Source of the DNA: an uncultured Actinomycetes bacterium
GTDB lineage: Bacteria; Actinomycetota; Actinomycetes; Nanopelagicales; Nanopelagicaceae
NCBI GenBank assembly: GCA_903918325.1
Contig: CAIXDY010000198.1
Span: forward strand, 1-10,175
DNA length: 10,175 nt
Direction: 5' to 3'
The position numbers were made by a program, and so were the translations under genes. Positions 5,872 through 10,175 of the stretch are shown piece after piece. Position 1 is the stretch's first letter. Each line of letters starts with the position of its first letter. The notes beneath the pieces are model-generated. The model saw only the letters and a program-made list of their open reading frames with translations. It was not told the DNA's origin and made no database searches.

Positions 5872-6840
5872 TTACTCAGGGAAGTGACAAGCCACCTGAG
5901 ATGTACCAATTTGTAGCAGGGCTGGTGCACTGCTTGCACAAATATCTTGAGCTTTCCAGCAACGGGTTCTAAAGCGACAGCCCGACGGTGGATTAATTGG
6001 ATTTGGAACATCGCCAGTCAAACGAATCCGCTCGCGAGAACCAACAGCATCTGGATCAACTTCTGGAACTGCAGAGAGCAAAGCTTTTGTGTAAGGGTGC
6101 TTAGGGTTGCTATACAACGTATCTCGATCGGCAATTTCAACGATATTACCTAAATACATAACGGCTACGCGCTGAGCGAAGTGACGAACAACTGCAAGAT
6201 CGTGAGCAATGAAAATAAAGGCAATATCAAACTGCTTTTGTAGATCCTTCAATAAATTAATAACTTGAGCTTGAATCGATACATCCAGAGCAGATACCGG
6301 CTCATCGGCCACAATCAACTTAGGTCGAAGCGCTAAAGCTCGTGCAATACCAATGCGCTGGCGTTGTCCACCAGAAAACTCATGTGGGTAACGGTTGTAG
6401 TGCTCTGGATTTAATCCCACGATTTCTAACAGTTCTTGCACACGCTTTTTAGTTCCGCCCTCTGGCTCTACTCCGCCAATGCGAAATGGCGATGCCACAA
6501 TTGTTCCAACGGTATGGCGTGGATTAAGCGAAGCATAAGGATCTTGGAAAATAATTTGTAAGTCTGCACGGATTGGACGCATTTGGGCATTTGATAGATG
6601 CGTAATGTCATTGCCGTCGAATTGAATTGTTCCTGCAGTTGGTTCTAGCAACCGTGTAGTTAGACGACCAGTTGTCGATTTGCCACACCCTGATTCACCT
6701 ACTAAACCAATAGCTTCGCCTTTAGCAACTTCAAAAGAAATTCCATCGACAGCTTGCACCACATCGCGCTTACCAAATAGCGAGTGCTTGTTACCAGGGA
6801 AATGTTTAGTTAACCCCTCTACTTTTAAAATGCTGTTCAT
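5872..6840 (-). CDS. dppF: Peptide ABC importer ATP-binding protein, DppF/OppF type
   Basis: This 322-residue ATPase is one of two nucleotide-binding subunits of an oligopeptide/dipeptide-type importer and works on the cytoplasmic face of the membrane. Visible motifs are Walker A GESGCGKST (48-56), Q-loop IFQDPYASLNP (97-107), signature FSGGQRQR (155-162), Walker B LIVADE (175-180), D-loop SALD (183-186) and switch His213 in IAHD. The C-terminal oligopeptide-specific extension has HPYT (248-251) and GCRFRTRC. Cys288, Cys294, Cys301 and Cys318 match the cysteine pattern that holds a [4Fe-4S] cluster in structurally studied Dpp/Opp ATPases. The ATG overlaps the TGA of the DppD-type gene (ATGA), and it is last in the operon. 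The substrate may be peptides or another family-5 ligand, so the symbol denotes type only. Confidence 0.92.
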   Translation of the reverse strand: MNSILKVEGLTKHFPGNKHSLFGKRDVVQAVDGISFEVAKGEAIGLVGESGCGKSTTGRLTTRLLEPTAGTIQFDGNDITHLSNAQMRPIRADLQIIFQDPYASLNPRHTVGTIVASPFRIGGVEPEGGTKKRVQELLEIVGLNPEHYNRYPHEFSGGQRQRIGIARALALRPKLIVADEPVSALDVSIQAQVINLLKDLQKQFDIAFIFIAHDLAVVRHFAQRVAVMYLGNIVEIADRDTLYSNPKHPYTKALLSAVPEVDPDAVGSRERIRLTGDVPNPINPPSGCRFRTRCWKAQDICASSAPALLQIGTSQVACHFPE

Positions 6841-7862
6841 AATTTCGGTGCCACCTGACTTCTAAAGATCTCTTCACGAGCTGCAGTATCTAAATGACAG
6901 CGCACAAGGTGATGGGCACCCGCACTCACTGGAAGTAAATCTGGAATTGAGGAGGAGCACGCTGTGCCAACTTGCTTCACGTATGAACAGCGTGGATGAA
7001 ATGCACATCCTGAAGGTACGGAGATCAGAGATGGCGGTGTGCCTGGAATTGCTGCCAAACTCTTTTCTGGATCACCAGTTAAACGTGGAATTGAGGTCAA
7101 AAGGCCCCACCCATATGGATGCTGAGGCTTTTGAAGAACATCGCGCACCGTTCCATATTCGATGGCTTTACCGGCATACATCAATAAAATGTCATCGGCA
7201 GTTTCAGAAACCACACCTAAATCGTGAGTGATCAAGATAATTGCCGTATTAAATTCCTTCTGTAAATCGCGCAATAAATCAATAATCTGCGCTTGAACCG
7301 TTACATCTAGCGCAGTAGTTGGTTCATCAGCAATTAATAGTGATGGGTTACACGACAGCGCCATAGCGATCATTGCACGCTGGCGCATTCCGCCTGAAAA
7401 TTGGTGCGGATAATCATCGACACGCTTTTGTGGTTCTGGAATTCCAACACGGTCCAACATTTCAATTGCACGCTTTTTAGCTTCTGATTTTGAAACTTTA
7501 TTGTGCACTAAATAAGCCTCGGCGATTTGATTTCCAACGGTGTAATAAGGATGCAAAGCCGCCAGTGCATCTTGGAAAATCATTGACATGACTTTGCCAC
7601 GCAGGAGTCGAACATCATTCTCGGCCATTGCATTAATGTCTTGGCCATCAATAAGAATTTCACCACTGACTTCGGCGGTGCTGCCTTTATGTAAACCCAA
7701 AATTGCAAGGCTTGTTACAGATTTACCGGAGCCAGACTCGCCAACGATTCCCAGCGTCTTTCCCTTTTCGAGTGAAAAGGACATGTTGTCTACAGCTTTA
7801 ACAACACCATCTTCGGTAGGAAAACTAATTGAAAGATTATTGACCTCTAGGAATTTACTCAT
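6837..7862 (-). CDS. dppD: Peptide ABC importer ATP-binding protein, DppD/OppD type
   Basis: The 341-residue protein is the second ATPase of the importer, expected to pair with the DppF-type subunit. It has Walker A GESGSGKS (41-48), Q-loop IFQDALAALHP (95-105), signature FSGGMRQR (155-162), Walker B LLIADE (175-180), D-loop TALD (183-186) and switch His213 in ITHD. SGGM in place of SGGQ is usual for the DppD branch. The C-terminal extension carries HPYGWGLL (248-255) and GCAFHPRC. Cys286, Cys292, Cys302 and Cys322 suit a [4Fe-4S] site as in known family structures. The ATG overlaps the TGA of the permease gene (ATGA), with AAGGTG eight bases upstream inside the permease's last codons. The direct B-to-D junction leaves no room for a DppC permease. 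Confidence 0.92.
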   Translation of the reverse strand: MSKFLEVNNLSISFPTEDGVVKAVDNMSFSLEKGKTLGIVGESGSGKSVTSLAILGLHKGSTAEVSGEILIDGQDINAMAENDVRLLRGKVMSMIFQDALAALHPYYTVGNQIAEAYLVHNKVSKSEAKKRAIEMLDRVGIPEPQKRVDDYPHQFSGGMRQRAMIAMALSCNPSLLIADEPTTALDVTVQAQIIDLLRDLQKEFNTAIILITHDLGVVSETADDILLMYAGKAIEYGTVRDVLQKPQHPYGWGLLTSIPRLTGDPEKSLAAIPGTPPSLISVPSGCAFHPRCSYVKQVGTACSSSIPDLLPVSAGAHHLVRCHLDTAAREEIFRSQVAPKL

Positions 7863-8851
7863 TGGATACGCACCTTTGGATCAAGGGCTGCATAGAGCAA
7901 ATCCACCAATATATTTGCAACGATAATAAAGAAGGCTGAAAAAATAACCGTTCCGGTTATTACTGGTAAATCTAAATTAGAAACTGCATCGGTTGAGAGT
8001 TTGCCCAGACCTGGAATATTAAATACATATTCAGTGATAACTGCACCACCCAATAATCCACCTAAATCCAGACCAAAGACAGTCACGATCGGTGTGATTG
8101 CTCCGCGCAAAACGTGCTTAAATTGAATAGTTCTGTTACCTAAGCCCTTTGCACGTGCAGTACGTACGTAATCTTCGCCCATGATTTCAATCATTCCGGC
8201 ACGAGTTAATCGAGAATAAATTGCGGATAACAAGAAAGCCAAAGTAATCCACGGCAAGGCCATTTGCTTGGCCCAATCCAGCGGGTAATGCAGGGGCGAT
8301 GAATAGCCCGGAGTAGGTAACCACGCTAATTTATTGACAAAAATGAACTGTAAAACTAAACCGACAAAATATATCTGGAGCGATGCCGCACCTAGCGCAA
8401 CTCCTTGCGAGAGTTTATCGACCCACGTTCCTCTTCGAAGCGCGGAGATGATTCCGCTTGATAGGCCAATGAGTAACCATAAAATCGAGGCACCAAAGGC
8501 AATCGATGCCGTTGCAGGCAACCTATCTTTTAGAAGTTGTGTTACGGGTTGATTAGTTTGAAATGAGTAACCAAGACACGGAGCAGAACACTTAAGTTCG
8601 GCAGGCGAGCCTTTTAGATATGTGCGTCCAACAAAAATTCCTTTTACATAGCGGCCATATTGAACGGGCAGCGTTTGATCAAGTTCCAAAGTGTGACGAA
8701 TTTTGAGGATTAACTCTTCTGAACAAGTTTTACCGCATGAAAGACGTGCAGGGTCAGCTGGAAGAATATAAAAAATGCCAAAAACGATGGCAGAGACAAT
8801 CCCTAAGACAACGCCGCCGCTGAGAATGCGTCGTACTAGGTAATTGAACAT
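7859..8851 (-). CDS. dppB: Peptide ABC importer permease, DppB type
   Basis: The 330-residue integral membrane protein forms half of the translocation channel. It opens with MFNYLVRRIL and a first helix (about 11-30), then a long outside loop (about 31-112), and further helices near 114-138, 148-173, 198-214, 253-274 and 301-323. The cytoplasmic EAA loop, which contacts an ATPase, is DYVRTARAKGL (227-237) and the following segment. GGLLGGAVITEYVFNIPGLG (264-283) is strongly conserved in DppB proteins. The first loop holds two cysteine pairs, Cys39/Cys43 and Cys88/Cys92, plus CLGYSFQTNQPV (92-103), a pattern I associate with actinobacterial DppB proteins. AAAGGA lies ten bases before the ATG, and GATTAT lies exactly six bases before it as a weak possible -10. 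No partner permease of the DppC type is seen in the window. Confidence 0.92.
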   Translation of the reverse strand: MFNYLVRRILSGGVVLGIVSAIVFGIFYILPADPARLSCGKTCSEELILKIRHTLELDQTLPVQYGRYVKGIFVGRTYLKGSPAELKCSAPCLGYSFQTNQPVTQLLKDRLPATASIAFGASILWLLIGLSSGIISALRRGTWVDKLSQGVALGAASLQIYFVGLVLQFIFVNKLAWLPTPGYSSPLHYPLDWAKQMALPWITLAFLLSAIYSRLTRAGMIEIMGEDYVRTARAKGLGNRTIQFKHVLRGAITPIVTVFGLDLGGLLGGAVITEYVFNIPGLGKLSTDAVSNLDLPVITGTVIFSAFFIIVANILVDLLYAALDPKVRIQ

Positions 8852-8881
8852 GTTTTCATAATCCTTTTTTTAAAGTTTGAA

Positions 8882-8921
8882 ATTGATGAGCGGTGGCATT
8901 TTATTGCCACCGCTCATCAAT
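8882..8921 (-). promoter_or_regulatory. Perfect 17-bp intercistronic hairpin between the binding-protein and permease genes
   Basis: The arms at 8882-8898 and 8905-8921 are exact reverse complements (ATTGATGAGCGGTGGCA and its complement), with a six-base loop. In the mRNA the stem begins nine bases after the stop codon of the binding-protein gene and ends about 30 bases before the permease ATG. No run of U follows directly (TTCAAACTTT, then an A-tract), so it is a poor intrinsic terminator. It fits better as a 3'-end stabiliser or partial attenuator raising binding-protein mRNA over that of the membrane components. Confidence 0.75.
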
Positions 8922-8930
8922 ACTATTTTC

Positions 8931-10175
8931 TTACTTCTTAACCCAAGCACCTAGTGGGCTGAGGGTAGAGAATCCACCATCAAGCTGTAGGCCACCTAGA
9001 CCAGAACCTGCCATAAATGCAGAGTTCTCGAAGTAAACGTTCAAGTGTGCTGCCTTAACTTGAACAAGGTTCTGTTCAATGTCGCCAAGAATTTTTTCTT
9101 GGACGGCAGTTGGTGACTTGTCTGCCTTGATAAACAATGCAGTTAAGTCAGGGAAGTTAGCACGGCTGTAGTTTTGTCGTGCATCAGTTGGGGTCATTGT
9201 GCGACCGTCAAATAATGCATAAACAATTCCTGATGCCGCAGCCCAGTCATATGCCCAAGATGCTTGGACGATGTCTGGCTCATTTGGCACTCCGCGCTTA
9301 CCCACCTGTGAGTAATAACCAGCCTTTGGATACTTAGACATAGTCACAGTGAAGCCAACTGCTTGTAGCTCTTGTTGTAGAGCTGCTGCACGTTGTGGCT
9401 CAACACCCTTATCGCGGTAAGCAAGGATGATATTTGTCTTCTTTACTGTGGCCTTAGCAAGGTAAGCCTTAGCTTTAGCAACTTGTGCTTCAGGATGCTT
9501 TGTAACATCGCGATCACAAACAGTAAATGGACGGTAAGCACCCTTAACGTTTGCAGGAATTGTTGTTGGAGAAATTGTTCCAGCAGCAGTTCCACCAGCA
9601 GCGATCAAGATCTGCTTGAAGTCAAATGCGCACTGAATCGCCTTACGTACGTTTACATCCTTAACGGTATCAACGTTAATTGTGTAGTAACGCGCATATG
9701 GTGATGCAATTGGGAAGAAACGTGACTTGTACTGAGCACCAGTTGAAACCTTTTGCAGGTTTGTAATGATGTTAGTGTCCATTGATAGTGAAGTCTTAGC
9801 TTCGCCTGAGTCAGAAATCAAAGTGTTTTCAATAACATTCTGATCTGAACCAAACTTAGCTACGAATTTGTCTGGGTAGTTCCAACGGATTGGATCTGTT
9901 GTTGGATCCCAGTACTTGTTACGTACCAATGTAAGTTGCTTTCCACGATCGTATGACTCAATCTTGTAAGGACCAGTTGAGATAGGACGTAGGTCGTAGT
10001 TTTGCTTTGTGTCCTTCAACTTAGGTACTGGTGAGAATGCACCGTAAGTAGTGACGTAAGCAAAGTAAGGAACCTTGTTAGCTAAATTAAATGTGATGGT
10101 TGAACCATCAGAAGAACAAACAACACTCGCAAGATCTTTAGTTGGAGTGGTGTATGGACCCTTGTAACCATTGTC
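8931..10175 (-). CDS. Family 5 extracellular substrate-binding protein of the peptide ABC importer (DppA/OppA type, 5' end outside window)
   Basis: The frame is open from the right edge to the TAA at 8931-8933 and gives the last 414 residues; the signal peptide and start lie beyond the window. The TTG at 10019 is internal, since homologous sequence continues upstream (VPYFAYVTTYGAFSPVPKLK just before it). Family-5 features include STGPYKIESYDRGKQLTLVRN, followed by WDPTTDPIRWNYPDK, then DVNVRKAIQCAFD with the conserved VRKAI helix. The protein would capture a peptide or similar ligand outside the cell and deliver it to the permease. It is first of the visible importer genes, 79 nt before the permease. 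Codons lean to AAC, TAC, AAG and CGT more than in neighbouring genes, as expected for high expression. The ligand cannot be deduced; nickel, opine and sugar binders share this family. Confidence 0.9.
   Translation of the reverse strand, partial: DNGYKGPYTTPTKDLASVVCSSDGSTITFNLANKVPYFAYVTTYGAFSPVPKLKDTKQNYDLRPISTGPYKIESYDRGKQLTLVRNKYWDPTTDPIRWNYPDKFVAKFGSDQNVIENTLISDSGEAKTSLSMDTNIITNLQKVSTGAQYKSRFFPIASPYARYYTINVDTVKDVNVRKAIQCAFDFKQILIAAGGTAAGTISPTTIPANVKGAYRPFTVCDRDVTKHPEAQVAKAKAYLAKATVKKTNIILAYRDKGVEPQRAAALQQELQAVGFTVTMSKYPKAGYYSQVGKRGVPNEPDIVQASWAYDWAAASGIVYALFDGRTMTPTDARQNYSRANFPDLTALFIKADKSPTAVQEKILGDIEQNLVQVKAAHLNVYFENSAFMAGSGLGGLQLDGGFSTLSPLGAWVKK

Noticed and set aside
10017..10019. TTG as the start codon of the substrate-binding protein
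   Set aside because: The frame continues open to the window edge and the upstream translation (for example TTYGAFSPVPKLK) is typical family-5 sequence, so the TTG is an internal leucine codon.

Overview
This window looks like chromosomal DNA from a low-to-mid GC actinobacterium, possibly the freshwater acI / Nanopelagicales type; that placement is an inference. The clues are a TipAS-domain protein, a peptide ABC permease with the extended cysteine-containing first loop I associate with Actinobacteria, small DUF1761 and DinB/YCII genes, very tight gene packing, and at least three genes whose -10-like hexamer (TAnnnT) lies exactly 6 nt before the ATG, the arrangement expected of leaderless actinobacterial transcripts. 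I saw no rRNA, tRNA, CRISPR array, insertion sequence or phage gene.

Left region (1-663, plus strand). The window opens with what may be the last ~29 codons of a small membrane protein carrying a DSWFDV motif. About 140 nt without a clear gene follow, then a DUF1761 membrane protein with a leaderless promoter.

Middle-left region (674-3611, minus strand, read right to left). A probable four-gene operon encodes an extended-SDR NAD(P)-dependent reductase/epimerase, a YCII (DGPF) small protein, a DinB-fold protein, and a polytopic membrane protein with two internally repeated acidic motifs (COG4280-like). The YCII gene uses a GTG start and a strong ribosome binding site that overlaps the stop codon of the reductase. 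The DinB gene has its own leaderless promoter inside the operon.

Middle-right region (3612-5868, plus strand). A 59-nt divergent spacer separates the reductase from a free-standing TipAS ligand-binding domain that lacks the usual MerR DNA-binding part. This gene overlaps by one nucleotide (TAATG) with an intracellular GH13 alpha-glycosidase of the neopullulanase/cyclomaltodextrinase type. The pairing is the most unusual gene arrangement in the window.

Right region (5872-10175, minus strand). A peptide-type ABC importer reads from the right edge leftward: a partial family-5 substrate-binding protein, a DppB-type permease, a DppD-type ATPase and a DppF-type ATPase. The last three are joined by ATGA overlaps. 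The second permease (DppC) is absent from its usual place between B and D. A perfect 17-bp hairpin lies between the binding-protein gene and the permease gene, where it could allow more binding protein than membrane components to be made. The importer and the GH13 gene converge with only 3 nt between their stop codons.

No wholly new system is evident. The items most worth following up are the TipAS-GH13 coupled pair, the missing DppC, the repeated leaderless promoter architecture and the intercistronic hairpin.
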